A stretch of DNA of 64,000 nt from positions 1-64,000 of the forward strand of contig JAPOHW010000005.1 in assembly GCA_029979265.1 (NCBI GenBank), read 5' to 3'. A program made the position numbers and the translations under genes. Shown piece by piece: positions 1-8,122 of this stretch; positions within the stretch are counted from its first letter, which is position 1, and the number at the start of each line of letters is the position of its first letter. This stretch comes from Actinomycetota bacterium. GTDB lineage: Bacteria > Actinomycetota > Acidimicrobiia > Acidimicrobiales > Aldehydirespiratoraceae. A model generated the notes under the pieces. It saw only the letters and a list, made by a program, of their open reading frames with translations, searched no databases and was not told where the DNA came from.

Positions 1-299
1 AGACCGTGCTCCATGAGTACACGCTCACCGCCACGGTCGACGCCACAAGCCGAGTCTTCCGCACCTGCACTGCCGTGCCTCGGGTGTTGCCGTGGGTCGA
101 ATGCCCGGTGGCAGCAGCCAGCGCAGAGCGGCTCGTCGGACGGGACGTCGACGCCACACGCGACGTCGTACGGAGTGACTTACGTGGCACATCGACCTGC
201 ACCCACCTCAACGACCTGTTGCGGTCGCTCGGCGACGTGGGTGCGCTTGTGGACACTTTGAACAGCGTCCGTCGTGATCGTCAAAGGTTCTCCGGATGA
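1..299 (+). CDS. DUF2889 family protein, 3' fragment
   Basis: The reading frame is open from the left edge, so only the C-terminal ~98 residues are present. The segment has the DUF2889 look: a PRVLPW-ECP stretch, an RLVG element and the signature GTSTCTHLND followed by LLRSL. The family is small, of unknown function, and recurs beside acyl-CoA catabolic genes in actinobacteria. Its stop overlaps the start of the next crotonase gene (ATGA), so the two are probably translationally coupled. The GTG at 6 is not taken as the start because the frame continues upstream. Confidence 0.7.
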   Translation, partial: TVLHEYTLTATVDATSRVFRTCTAVPRVLPWVECPVAAASAERLVGRDVDATRDVVRSDLRGTSTCTHLNDLLRSLGDVGALVDTLNSVRRDRQRFSG

Positions 300-1072
300 G
301 TGAATCCCCGATCGAGGACCGGGTGTTGGTCGACCGAGGCGAAGACGGCGTCGCCCTCGTCACCCTCAGTCGACCAGCAGCGCGCAACGCAATCGATGTC
401 GAGATGGCACGGGCGCTGATTGAGGCGATGGAGACATGTCAGGATGCACGGTGCATCGTCATCACCGGAGCCGATCCGGCGTTCTGCGCCGGACTCGACC
501 TCCGTGATCTCGGCACCGACAAACTGGCCGAGCTACCACCGTTCGTTCACGCGGTGGCAGTCTCGGAGGTGCCGACCATCGCGGCGGTCAACGGTGCTGC
601 CGTCACCGGCGGCTTCGAGATCGCGCTCGCCTGCGACTTCATCGTGGCGTCCGACCGCGCCCGATTCGCTGACACCCATGTTCGTGTCGGCGTGTATCCC
701 GGGCCGGTGCTGGTCGAACTCCCGAGGCGAGTCGGCATGGCGATGGCGCGCGAGATGTCGATGACGGGAAACTTCGTCCAGGCTGAAACAGCCCTGCGAA
801 TCGGACTCGCCAACCACGTCGTCCCCCACGACGAGTTGCTCACCTTCACCCTCGCACTGGCGGGAGCAATCGCCGAACAGGATCCAGCGATGATCGCCAC
901 GATGCGCCGGGATTGGAACGAGACCGGTGCCCTCCCGATCGACGAGGCGCACCGCCGACATCAAGAAATCGCCGACCGGTCAGGTTTCTCCGGCGTCGGT
1001 AGCGACACGCTTCGAGCGAACATGACGGCCGTCGTCGAGCGCGCTCACAGACAGCAACTCGGCGATGATTGA
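296..1072 (+). CDS. Enoyl-CoA hydratase/isomerase (crotonase) family protein
   Basis: A 258-residue crotonase-fold protein of normal length. The CoA-binding and oxyanion-hole region reads AFCAGLDL (about 62-69) and the second oxyanion segment is NGAAVTGGFEIA. Of the two catalytic glutamates of classical hydratases, the first is kept (Glu108) and the second is His128. Isomerase, lyase or thioesterase chemistry is therefore as likely as hydration. The start overlaps the stop of the DUF2889 gene. It converges on the Rieske oxygenase gene with only 12 bp between them. Family call is firm; reaction unknown. Confidence 0.85.
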   Translation: MSESPIEDRVLVDRGEDGVALVTLSRPAARNAIDVEMARALIEAMETCQDARCIVITGADPAFCAGLDLRDLGTDKLAELPPFVHAVAVSEVPTIAAVNGAAVTGGFEIALACDFIVASDRARFADTHVRVGVYPGPVLVELPRRVGMAMAREMSMTGNFVQAETALRIGLANHVVPHDELLTFTLALAGAIAEQDPAMIATMRRDWNETGALPIDEAHRRHQEIADRSGFSGVGSDTLRANMTAVVERAHRQQLGDD

Positions 1073-1084
1073 CGATCCGACCGA

Positions 1085-2077
1085 CTACGGCTCGATCTCG
1101 TAAAACTGGCGGGCCCACTTCCGCAGAGCGCCATATGGCTTGGCATCTTGCTTGGCGAACGCCGGAGTCTCGATGTAGATCTGGTGTCGCCAGATTCCGA
1201 GGTCGTCGAGCAGCGTCTGGAGGTACAGCCTGCGAACCCGTTCCTGGGTCTCGGGCGGCGGAGCAGGCGATGGGTCTCCGGAGGCGCGGGGCCACCAGAT
1301 CGAGTAGAACATGTCGCTCGTCTCGTCGTCGACCGGGGTGGTGAAGAAGATCAGCCGGTAGTGCTCTACGCCGTCGAACACGGCGAACGAGGCTCCCACT
1401 CCCGCTGCGTAACTGTAGATGCGCAGCGCGATGTCGTCGGGCGAGTTCGTTCTCGGGTTCGGCCAGCCAGCGATGGTGTCGTACCGCGTGCCCGTTGCCT
1501 CCCAGTGCTCGAGCACAGGGTCGCTCCCAGCGTTGTGGACGTACTTGAAGTGAACACTGTCGGGGGCGTTCTCCAACACGATCTGAGGATGTACCGGCTC
1601 GCGCGAGTAGAAGTTCGAGAGTTCCGGATAGGCGCGGTAGTAGTCGCCCGAATCGGAGCTACCCACCTCGGGAGCGAGCTCGAACACATTCGGCAGTTCC
1701 CAGCGCGGCGGCCCGCCGGCAGGGTCGTGCCAGACGAACACGCACTCGTGCTGCTCGATGACTGGCCAGGCTTTCAGGGCGTGTGAAACGTTCGGGCGGT
1801 CCTCATACGGGATGTAGCGGTTCACGCCGTCGGGCCCGTACCCCCAACCGTGGTACGGACATTCGATGCAGTCACCGTTGACCTTGCCTCCGTGACCGAG
1901 GTGCGCTCCGAGATGCGGGCAGTGCGCGTCGAGCACGTGGGCGACCCCCGCTTCGTCACGGTAGGCGACCTGGTGTCCGCCGAAGTACCGCAGCGGAATC
2001 GCAGCTCCCACGGGGATCTGTTCGGACCAAGCGATCATGAACCATCCGGTCGGCTTCCAAGTGAAGGGAACTTTCAT
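1085..2077 (-). CDS. Rieske (2Fe-2S) oxygenase large subunit, KshA-like
   Basis: A 330-residue terminal oxygenase. The Rieske cluster motif is complete: Cys53-x-His55 and Cys73-x2-His76. The mononuclear iron site shows Asn170, Asp173, His176 and His181 (D-x2-H-x4-H). The flanking PYEDRP and VFVWHD segments resemble KshA (3-ketosteroid 9-alpha-hydroxylase) and related cholesterol 7-desaturases, suggesting a hydrophobic polycyclic substrate. The start at 2077 has a strong GAGGAGAA ribosome site, and longer upstream in-frame codons are arginine-rich noise. It lies 46 bp downstream of an acyl-CoA dehydrogenase gene on the same strand. No ferredoxin reductase partner (KshB) is in the window. Confidence 0.85.
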   Translation of the reverse strand: MKVPFTWKPTGWFMIAWSEQIPVGAAIPLRYFGGHQVAYRDEAGVAHVLDAHCPHLGAHLGHGGKVNGDCIECPYHGWGYGPDGVNRYIPYEDRPNVSHALKAWPVIEQHECVFVWHDPAGGPPRWELPNVFELAPEVGSSDSGDYYRAYPELSNFYSREPVHPQIVLENAPDSVHFKYVHNAGSDPVLEHWEATGTRYDTIAGWPNPRTNSPDDIALRIYSYAAGVGASFAVFDGVEHYRLIFFTTPVDDETSDMFYSIWWPRASGDPSPAPPPETQERVRRLYLQTLLDDLGIWRHQIYIETPAFAKQDAKPYGALRKWARQFYEIEP

Positions 2078-2123
2078 CTCAGCGATTCTCCTCGGTCGTT
2101 GCGTCGATACCGGTCGCTGGCGC

Positions 2124-3422
2124 TCAGAACTCGGCGGCCTCGCGCTCAAGGAAATCGGCGTACTGCTTCCTGGCAGCCTCGAGCCGAGTCGGCAGATGAC
2201 CGTTCGGGAACAAGCCCTCGTGGGGCAGGTACTCCTTGAGCACCTGACGGGCCACGACGATCTTGTGCGTCTCGGTCGGTCCGTCGGCCAGGGCGAGCGA
2301 CTCCGCACCAACCATCCAAGCGGAGAACGGCATCTCGTTGGAGATGCCGAGAGAGCCGTGGAGGTGCATGGACCGCTGCACGACGTCAAAGTACACCTTG
2401 GGCATCACAGCCTTGATCGCCGAGATGTCCTTGCGGACCCGACCGTAGTCATTGTGCTTGTCGATCAGCCATGCAGTGCGGAGGACCAGGAGCCGAAACT
2501 GTTCGATCTCCACCCACGAGTCGGCGATCCGCTCCTGTGTCATCTGCAGGGATGCGAGCGGGCCGTGACGCGTTTCGCGCGCCAGCGCGCGCTCGCACAT
2601 CATGTCGAACGCCTGGCGCACTCGGGCGATCGTGCGCATCGCGTGATGGATCCGGCCGCCTCCGAGGCGGGTCTGGGCTATCGCAAACGCCTGCCCCTCG
2701 CCTCCGAGCACATGATCGAGCGGCACCCGGACATCGTCGTAGTGAATGTAGGCGTGCGATGCCTCTTCGTCGGATTCGGTTCCGGTACCGACGTTGCGGA
2801 TGATGTTCACGCCAGGGGTGTCGGCAGGGACGATGAACATCGACATACCTTGGTAGGCGCTCACTTCGGGGTTCGTGACGGCCATGACGATCAAGAACTC
2901 TGCGAACCGCGCGTTCGACGAGAACCACTTGTAGCCGTTGATCACCCATTCGTCACCGTCCCGCGCTGCGCTGGTCGTGAAGAGCGTGGGATCGGCCCCA
3001 GCGTGTGGTTCCGTCATCGAGTAGCACGACGAGATCTCACCGTCGAGCAGAGGCTGCAGGTACCGGGCCTTCTGCTCATCGGACCCGTAGTGAGCCAAGA
3101 TCTCGGCGTTGCCAGAGTCGGGAGCCTGACAACCAAAGATCGTCGGTGCCCACGTCGACCGGCCGAGAATCTCGTTGAGGAGCGCGAGTTTCACCTGGCC
3201 GTACCCGGGACCCCCGAGCTCGGGGCCGAGATGGCAGGCCCACAGGCCGTGATCGCGTACCGCTTGCTGCATCGGTTTGATCAACTCGATGATCCGCTGA
3301 TTGCTCTTGTCGTACGGATTGCCGAGGATCAGATCGAGTGGTTCGACCTCGTCGCGGACGAACTGGTCCGCCCAGTCGAGCATCTGCTGGTACTCGCGGT
3401 CGGTTTCGAAGTCCCATGCCAT
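2124..3422 (-). CDS. Acyl-CoA dehydrogenase, ACAD10/ACAD11-like
   Basis: A 432-residue FAD-dependent acyl-CoA dehydrogenase. The FAD/substrate segment CYSMTEPHAGADPT corresponds to the usual CQ-SEP-AGSD motif. The C-terminus contains LADGPTETHK, a variant of the signature seen in ACAD10/11-type enzymes rather than the common GGTSEIQRN. The start has a good AGGAG site. In eukaryotic ACAD11 a dehydrogenase of this kind is fused to an aminoglycoside-phosphotransferase-like kinase; here a kinase gene (3533) lies immediately divergent, sharing the same promoter region and operator. Related enzymes act on 4-hydroxy(phospho)acyl-CoA; that role is inferred. Confidence 0.88.
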   Translation of the reverse strand: MAWDFETDREYQQMLDWADQFVRDEVEPLDLILGNPYDKSNQRIIELIKPMQQAVRDHGLWACHLGPELGGPGYGQVKLALLNEILGRSTWAPTIFGCQAPDSGNAEILAHYGSDEQKARYLQPLLDGEISSCYSMTEPHAGADPTLFTTSAARDGDEWVINGYKWFSSNARFAEFLIVMAVTNPEVSAYQGMSMFIVPADTPGVNIIRNVGTGTESDEEASHAYIHYDDVRVPLDHVLGGEGQAFAIAQTRLGGGRIHHAMRTIARVRQAFDMMCERALARETRHGPLASLQMTQERIADSWVEIEQFRLLVLRTAWLIDKHNDYGRVRKDISAIKAVMPKVYFDVVQRSMHLHGSLGISNEMPFSAWMVGAESLALADGPTETHKIVVARQVLKEYLPHEGLFPNGHLPTRLEAARKQYADFLEREAAEF

Positions 3423-3490
3423 TTTGCACTCCTGTCGTATCGTCTGCAGCGTCTTGCGAGCCGTGTCGCCGGATCGCCGTAAGCCGTCAG

Positions 3491-3506
3491 TTGACGATAC
3501 TGTCAG
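3491..3506. promoter_or_regulatory. Operator-like palindrome, site 1 of 10
   Basis: TTGACG-ATAC-TGTCAG, followed by AT. It sits between the divergent dehydrogenase (start 3422) and kinase (start 3533) genes and matches the recurring island consensus ATYTGACA-N4-TGTCAGAT. Confidence 0.7.
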
Positions 3507-3532
3507 ATCGTTGAGCGAAACATCGGAGACAC

Positions 3533-4564
3533 ATGATGAACCCGCCTGAAGGGCAGATCGACGTCCGGGCCTTCGCCCGCTGGATGGACGCCAACGGCGT
3601 TCCCGGTACCGGCCAGCTCCCCAACCTCGGATCCATGAGCGGCGGCTCGCAGAACGAGCTCACGTTGATCGAGCGAGGCGGTCAGAGGATGGTCATGCGG
3701 CGACCACCCATGGGTGCCGTCGAGGAACGTCTCGACGGGATCCGCCGAGAGCACCGATTGGTCAAGGCGCTCAAGGGGGCCGAAGTCCCCCACGCCGAGT
3801 ACATCGCCGGCACCGACGACCCTGACGTACTTGGGATGCCGTTCTACATCATGGACGTCGTCGACGGATGGTCCCCTGCAGACCTACAGGATTGGGCGGA
3901 GCCGTTCACCAGTGATATTTCACTTCGTCCCGGACTCGCCTACGAACTGGTGCGTGGGGCGGCGCTCCTCAGCAAGGTCGACTGGCGCGCTCGCGGGCTC
4001 GAAGGTTTTGGCCGACCGGACAACTTCCACGAGCGGCAGGTCGACCGTTGGCTCGCCTTCCTCGATCGCATCAAGTGCCGCGAATTACCAGGCCTCAACG
4101 AGGCCGCTTCATGGCTGCGCACCCACCAGCCCAGGAACTGGACGCCGGGGATCATGCACGGCGACTACCAGTTCGCCAACGTCATGTACCGACACGGTGC
4201 CCCCGCTGAGCTCGCTGCGATTATCGACTGGGAGATGACGACGATCGGCGACCCTCTCCTCGACCTCGGATGGATCCTCGTCCACTGGGGCCCTGAGGCC
4301 GACGACATGCATCGGTACCTCGATCTCACCGGCATGCCGACAATCGATGACATGTGCGCCCATTACGAACTGCACAGCGGCCGCTCCACCGACGACATCA
4401 TCTACTACATCGTGCTCGCCCGCTGGAAGCTCGGCATCGTGCTCGAGCAGAGCTACAGCCGCTTCCTTCAGGGAGCCAACGTCAACCCCAAGGTCGAGAT
4501 GTTCGGCCCACTCGTCGAGAACTTGATTCGCAAGTCAGCCAGCCTCGCCGCACTGCACCCATAA
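3533..4564 (+). CDS. Aminoglycoside-phosphotransferase-fold kinase (ACAD11 N-domain-like)
   Basis: A 343-residue protein-kinase-like phosphotransferase. The catalytic loop HGDYQFANVM begins at His209 with the base Asp211; the metal-binding motif IDWEMTTIGDPLLDLGW has Asp232. These are the canonical APH residues, so an active kinase is expected. Its divergent neighbour is an ACAD10/11-like dehydrogenase, and in ACAD11 the two activities are fused. The likely substrate is therefore a hydroxyacyl-CoA rather than an antibiotic (inference). A GGAG precedes tandem ATG codons at 3533 and 3536, and either could be used. The SDR gene follows after 21 bp, probably in one transcript. Confidence 0.85.
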   Translation: MMNPPEGQIDVRAFARWMDANGVPGTGQLPNLGSMSGGSQNELTLIERGGQRMVMRRPPMGAVEERLDGIRREHRLVKALKGAEVPHAEYIAGTDDPDVLGMPFYIMDVVDGWSPADLQDWAEPFTSDISLRPGLAYELVRGAALLSKVDWRARGLEGFGRPDNFHERQVDRWLAFLDRIKCRELPGLNEAASWLRTHQPRNWTPGIMHGDYQFANVMYRHGAPAELAAIIDWEMTTIGDPLLDLGWILVHWGPEADDMHRYLDLTGMPTIDDMCAHYELHSGRSTDDIIYYIVLARWKLGIVLEQSYSRFLQGANVNPKVEMFGPLVENLIRKSASLAALHP

Positions 4565-4585
4565 CACGAGAAAGGAAGACACGTC

Positions 4586-5392
4586 ATGGAACTCCAACTC
4601 GCCGGCAAACGAGCCCTCGTCACCGGAAGTAGCTCGGGCATCGGCGCCTCGATCGCCAGGGTGCTCGCGGCCGAGGGTTGCGCCGTCGTCGTCACCGGAC
4701 GCAACGTCGAGCGCACGAACGCGGTCGCACGGAGCATCGCCGCGTCAGGGGTGGACGTCGCTTCGGCCGTTGGTGATCTCGCCACCGACGAGGGAGCCGA
4801 TACTGTCTCCGAGGCAGCAATCGAGGCTTTCGGCGGAGTAGACATCCTCGTCAACAATGCCGGCGGTGGCGCAGACGTCGAGAACCCGTCGTGGTTCACG
4901 ACCGACCTGTCGGCGTGGATCGACACCTACCAGAAGAACGTGATGGCTGCGGGGCGATTGATCCATCGCCTGACACCCGCGATGAAGGATCGGGGGTGGG
5001 GGCGGGTCATTCAGATCGGGAGCATGGCCGGAACGGTGCCGACCTCGGCACAGCCTGACTACGCCGCCGCCAAGGCCGCCATGTTGGCGATGTCGCTCGG
5101 GCTCTCCAAGGCCCTAAAGGGCACCGGCGTCACGGTCAACACCGTCACACCCGGGATGATCGACACCGAAGGACTCCAAGAGTTCCTCCGGGCTTTCGCC
5201 GACAAACGCGGGTGGGACGACGTCCAACAGGCGGCCGACTACATCCTCAAGGGCACCGGTCAGACGGTCCTGCGAATCGGACGGCCCGAGGACGTGGCCA
5301 ACGCCGTCGCCTACCTGGCCAGTCCGATCGCCGACTTCGTCAATGGCGTGAACATCCACATGGATGGCGGCGGCACGGCCAACATCTACTGA
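4586..5392 (+). CDS. SDR family oxidoreductase
   Basis: A 268-residue short-chain dehydrogenase. The cofactor motif TGSSSGIG is at the N-terminus, NNAG appears mid-protein, and the catalytic Ser plus YAAAK (Tyr-x3-Lys) are present. A classical SDR of this size would oxidise a hydroxyacyl-CoA or sterol-type hydroxyl with NAD(P)+. A long acidic insertion before the C-terminal G-P/E-DVA segment makes it slightly longer than usual. The ribosome site AGGAAG is well placed. It is co-directional with the kinase gene and ends in a convergent junction. Confidence 0.88.
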   Translation: MELQLAGKRALVTGSSSGIGASIARVLAAEGCAVVVTGRNVERTNAVARSIAASGVDVASAVGDLATDEGADTVSEAAIEAFGGVDILVNNAGGGADVENPSWFTTDLSAWIDTYQKNVMAAGRLIHRLTPAMKDRGWGRVIQIGSMAGTVPTSAQPDYAAAKAAMLAMSLGLSKALKGTGVTVNTVTPGMIDTEGLQEFLRAFADKRGWDDVQQAADYILKGTGQTVLRIGRPEDVANAVAYLASPIADFVNGVNIHMDGGGTANIY

Positions 5393-5437
5393 CTGAGGCG
5401 ATGACTCCGACGCGCCAGCCACGAGTCGGGCGGTGGG

Positions 5438-5454
5438 GTGTCCACTCCGGACAC
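5438..5454. terminator. Weak hairpin between convergent genes
   Basis: GTGTCC-ACTCC-GGACAC, a 6-bp stem with a 5-nt loop between the stops of the SDR and phosphatase genes. There is no T tract, so it is only a candidate bidirectional terminator. Confidence 0.3.
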
Positions 5455-5476
5455 GCGCCTGTCAAATCGCGACGGG

Positions 5477-6241
5477 TCACTCGACCAAAGTCTCCTCCAA
5501 CAATTGGAGCGTGTTGTCGTCCACCCCGCCGCGATCGGTCAGGTATCTGCGGGCGCCACCGAACGTTGCGTCGAGTTCAGCGAGTGTTTCGGCCATCGCC
5601 CAGCGCGGGGCGCCCATCATGCCGAGCGCTGCCTCGGCAGCCATGCCTCTGGCGACGAGGCGCTCGAAGGAATCCGTGTGGCGTGCGGGCCTCTGGTACG
5701 TCGCAGTCAGTTCGTAGTCGTCGAGCACAACGTTGCGATCGACCCCCACCGCCTCGAGCAATATCGCTGCGACGAAGCCGGTTCGATCCTTGCCTGCGTG
5801 GCAGTGAAACCCCACCGGCGTACCGCCTGGGGCGACGATCCGGCCGATCACCGTGCCCAAGACTGACGCCGAGTTCCACAGCATGCTCCGATAGACGGAG
5901 AGCAGGCGTTCCTCGCCGCTGACCCGTGTATCGCAGTACGTGGGGGCCGGGTCGACGACGCCCGACTGATCGACCGGCTTCATGATGCACAACGGAACCG
6001 AGGGCACGCGGTTGGGACGCTCCTCGCGTTCCTGATCGCGACGAAGGTCGAACATCGAACGAATGCCGAGTGCCTCGTAGCGCACGATGTCGGCAGCTGT
6101 GAGTTCCTGGAGACCGTCGGCCCGATACACAGTGCCCCACCTCGTCCGTCCGCCTCGGACCGTGGGATACCCGCCCAGGTCACGGAAGTTGTGCGCCCCG
6201 ACGAAGACGATACGTCGGAGCCCGGTGGCCGCCTGTCTCAC
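5477..6241 (-). CDS. Tyrosine/serine protein phosphatase (Y_phosphatase3-like)
   Basis: The P-loop HCHAGKDRTG gives a complete CX5R motif (Cys147 in the 254-residue form). The N-terminal FRDLGGYPT and YRAD elements are typical of bacterial dual-specificity phosphatases related to mycobacterial PtpB, which can act on phosphopeptides or phosphoinositides. GTG 6241 is preferred, directly after the upstream SDR stop (TGACAGGGTG). A longer form from ATG 6295 would overlap the SDR by 50 bp and has no ribosome site. It is the last gene of a beta-oxidation operon; its role there is unclear. Confidence 0.8.
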   Translation of the reverse strand: MRQAATGLRRIVFVGAHNFRDLGGYPTVRGGRTRWGTVYRADGLQELTAADIVRYEALGIRSMFDLRRDQEREERPNRVPSVPLCIMKPVDQSGVVDPAPTYCDTRVSGEERLLSVYRSMLWNSASVLGTVIGRIVAPGGTPVGFHCHAGKDRTGFVAAILLEAVGVDRNVVLDDYELTATYQRPARHTDSFERLVARGMAAEAALGMMGAPRWAMAETLAELDATFGGARRYLTDRGGVDDNTLQLLEETLVE

Positions 6242-6245
6242 CCTG

Positions 6246-7007
6246 TCACTTCGGAGCAAAACGCTGACCAGCGTCGAGGCGGATCGTACCTCCATTGAGC
6301 ATCGGGTTCTCGATGATCGCCGTGGCGAGCAACGCGTATTCGTGCGGGTGGCCCATCCGCTTCGGAAACGCCGAGTCCTTGACGAGGACGTCCTTGAAAT
6401 CCTCGGGGATGCCAGCCGTGATTCCGGTGTCGAACAGGCTCGGCGCGATGGCGTTCACCCGGATGCCGACTCCACCGAGGTCGCGGGCCATGACAAGCGC
6501 CATACCGGCGATCGCTGCCTTCGAGGCGGTGTAGGCGACCTGTCCGATCTGGCCTTCGAACGCGGCGATCGAGGCTGTATTGATGATGCAACCGCGCTCG
6601 CCGTCGTCGTTCGGTTCGTTCTTGCTCATGTGCCAAGCCTGGAGGCGATTGAGGTTGAAGGTACCGATCAGGTTGAGGTCAATGACGCCCCGGAACGCGT
6701 CGAGGTCGTGGGGGCCGTCCTTGCTGAGTGTCCGCGCGGCGATCCCGCCACCAGCGGTAATCGCCGCCGCATCGAGGCCACCGAGTGCTTCGACAGCCTC
6801 CTGGACCACAGACTCGACACCGACGAAATCCAGGATGTCACACTCGTGGTAGGTGCCGCCGATCGCCGAGGCGACCTCGGCGCCGTTCGAGCCGGCGCGG
6901 TCGAGAATCGCTACCTTTCCGCCTCCGGCGGCAACGCGTTCCGCGGTCGCTCGGCCCATGCCGGAGGCACCGCCGACCATCATGAATCGGAGTCCGTTGA
7001 TCTGCAT
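6246..7007 (-). CDS. SDR, 3-hydroxyacyl-CoA dehydrogenase type-2 (HSD10-like)
   Basis: A 253-residue SDR. The whole sequence follows the HSD17B10 pattern: GGASGMGRATAE cofactor loop, NLIGTFN, GCIINTASIAAFEGQ with the catalytic Ser, YTASK, a GIRVNAIAP stretch, and the tail AIIENPMLNGG. HSD10-type enzymes oxidise (3S)-hydroxyacyl-CoA, often short or branched, and some hydroxysteroids. The usual TG of the first motif is VG here. AAGGA lies just upstream of ATG 7007, which fixes the start; longer readings upstream are low-complexity. It follows the MaoC pair, consistent with the next beta-oxidation step. Confidence 0.88.
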   Translation of the reverse strand: MQINGLRFMMVGGASGMGRATAERVAAGGGKVAILDRAGSNGAEVASAIGGTYHECDILDFVGVESVVQEAVEALGGLDAAAITAGGGIAARTLSKDGPHDLDAFRGVIDLNLIGTFNLNRLQAWHMSKNEPNDDGERGCIINTASIAAFEGQIGQVAYTASKAAIAGMALVMARDLGGVGIRVNAIAPSLFDTGITAGIPEDFKDVLVKDSAFPKRMGHPHEYALLATAIIENPMLNGGTIRLDAGQRFAPK

Positions 7008-7084
7008 GTTGTGTGTCCTTGTCGCTCGTGGATATGTGGTTACAATTGGGTTCGTAGTGCTGCTCAGGGTGGGGCTTGTGCCGA

Positions 7085-7507
7085 TCAGGGATCGACCAGC
7101 GCGGTCGCCGTTCCGATGACCACGGGCTTGCCGTCCTGATTGACCGTCGTCACGGTGAAGTCGGCGTAGTGCCGGCCGCCCTCTTCGCGAAGCGCCTCGA
7201 CCGTGGCAGTCGCCGTGAGCGAATCGCCCGGCCACACCTGGTTGACGAATCTCACGCCGTAGTTCGTGAGCCGTCCATCACCGACCCAGTCGGTGAGCAC
7301 CTTGCCGGTCGCTCCCATACTGAGCATCCCGTGGGCGAACACGGTCGGATATCCGGCGACCTGGGTGACGTAAACCTCATCGGAGTGGAGTGGGTTGTAG
7401 TCACCCGATGCTCCGGCGTACATCACGATCTGGGTCCGGCTGATGTTGTCGAGGACGACCTCGGTACGACTGTCGCCGATCTGCAGGGTTGCTGCGCTCA
7501 ACGTCAT
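7085..7507 (-). CDS. MaoC-like (R)-specific enoyl-CoA hydratase subunit
   Basis: A 140-residue hot-dog protein with the hydratase-2 motif YAGASGDYNPLHSD, whose Asp and His form the catalytic dyad, and the FAHGMLSMG segment. Its gene follows the FAS1-like dehydratase gene after 15 bp. In mycobacterial HadAB and steroid ChsH1/ChsH2 such pairs form heteromeric hydratases in which this partner carries the active site. A strong GAAGGAG site precedes ATG 7507. Likely function: hydration of an enoyl-CoA in side-chain beta-oxidation. Confidence 0.87.
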   Translation of the reverse strand: MTLSAATLQIGDSRTEVVLDNISRTQIVMYAGASGDYNPLHSDEVYVTQVAGYPTVFAHGMLSMGATGKVLTDWVGDGRLTNYGVRFVNQVWPGDSLTATATVEALREEGGRHYADFTVTTVNQDGKPVVIGTATALVDP

Positions 7508-7522
7508 TTTGTTCTCCTTCGC

Positions 7523-8002
7523 TCAGCCTTGAGTAGGAACCTGTGACGGGACGACGGTCACGAACCGCGCGGTCACCACCAACTCTCCGGTCTCGACGTT
7601 CGAGTAGTCGAAGAACTTCTCCTCGAAGCTCAGTGTGCCGCCGCGCTTCGACTCTTTCTGCCACTGCTTGCCGTCGCGCTCAGACACAGTAAGCACCTCT
7701 CCGGCGACGAGTGGGCGGTGGTACTCGAAGTGTTGCTCGGCATGAAGACGGCCGGTGCGTACCACCTCGGCGCCACTTGGCTCCTTCGCCGAGCCGAACC
7801 AGGGCTGGCCAGGCCTGGGCCTCAGCGCGTTGTCGGGATCGAACTGCGAACTGGCCATCGTGAAAGTTGGTGGAGCGATGACACCACCGAACGCCGCTGC
7901 CTCCGGCGAGGCAGGATCGGTGTACACCGGGTTCTCGTCCCCGATCGCTCGGGCGAACATCATGATGTGGCTGGCTTCGACGGGGAAGCGTTCGACTGCC
8001 AT
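7523..8002 (-). CDS. FAS1-like dehydratase (MaoC_dehydrat_N) subunit
   Basis: A 159-residue hot-dog protein starting with FPVEASHIMMFARAIGD and containing the FGGVIAPPTFTMA segment typical of MaoC N-terminal-like dehydratases. It lacks the full catalytic SGD-NPLH motif that its downstream partner has, which suits the structural, substrate-binding half of a heterodimeric hydratase. It is first in the operon 8002 to 5477. The promoter region, shared with the divergent CoA-transferase gene, holds an island operator. Confidence 0.82.
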   Translation of the reverse strand: MAVERFPVEASHIMMFARAIGDENPVYTDPASPEAAAFGGVIAPPTFTMASSQFDPDNALRPRPGQPWFGSAKEPSGAEVVRTGRLHAEQHFEYHRPLVAGEVLTVSERDGKQWQKESKRGGTLSFEEKFFDYSNVETGELVVTARFVTVVPSQVPTQG

Positions 8003-8044
8003 TCGGGCGCCTTTCTCACGTTGGGTGGGCCAAAGAGACCGTAG

Positions 8045-8060
8045 CTAACACTTGTGTCAG
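8045..8060. promoter_or_regulatory. Operator-like palindrome, site 2 of 10
   Basis: CTAACA-CTTG-TGTCAG followed by AAT. It lies between the dehydratase (start 8002) and CoA-transferase (start 8123) genes. Confidence 0.7.
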
Positions 8061-8122
8061 AATACGAACCAAATCGGCATTCGAGCCGAATCAGCCACAT
8101 CGTCGTAGCGAGAGGAAACAAC

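Noticed and set aside
2037-3482. Long open frame on the plus strand opposite the acyl-CoA dehydrogenase gene
   Set aside because: Arginine- and histidine-rich translation with no family motifs; it mirrors the dehydrogenase gene and arises from high third-position GC.
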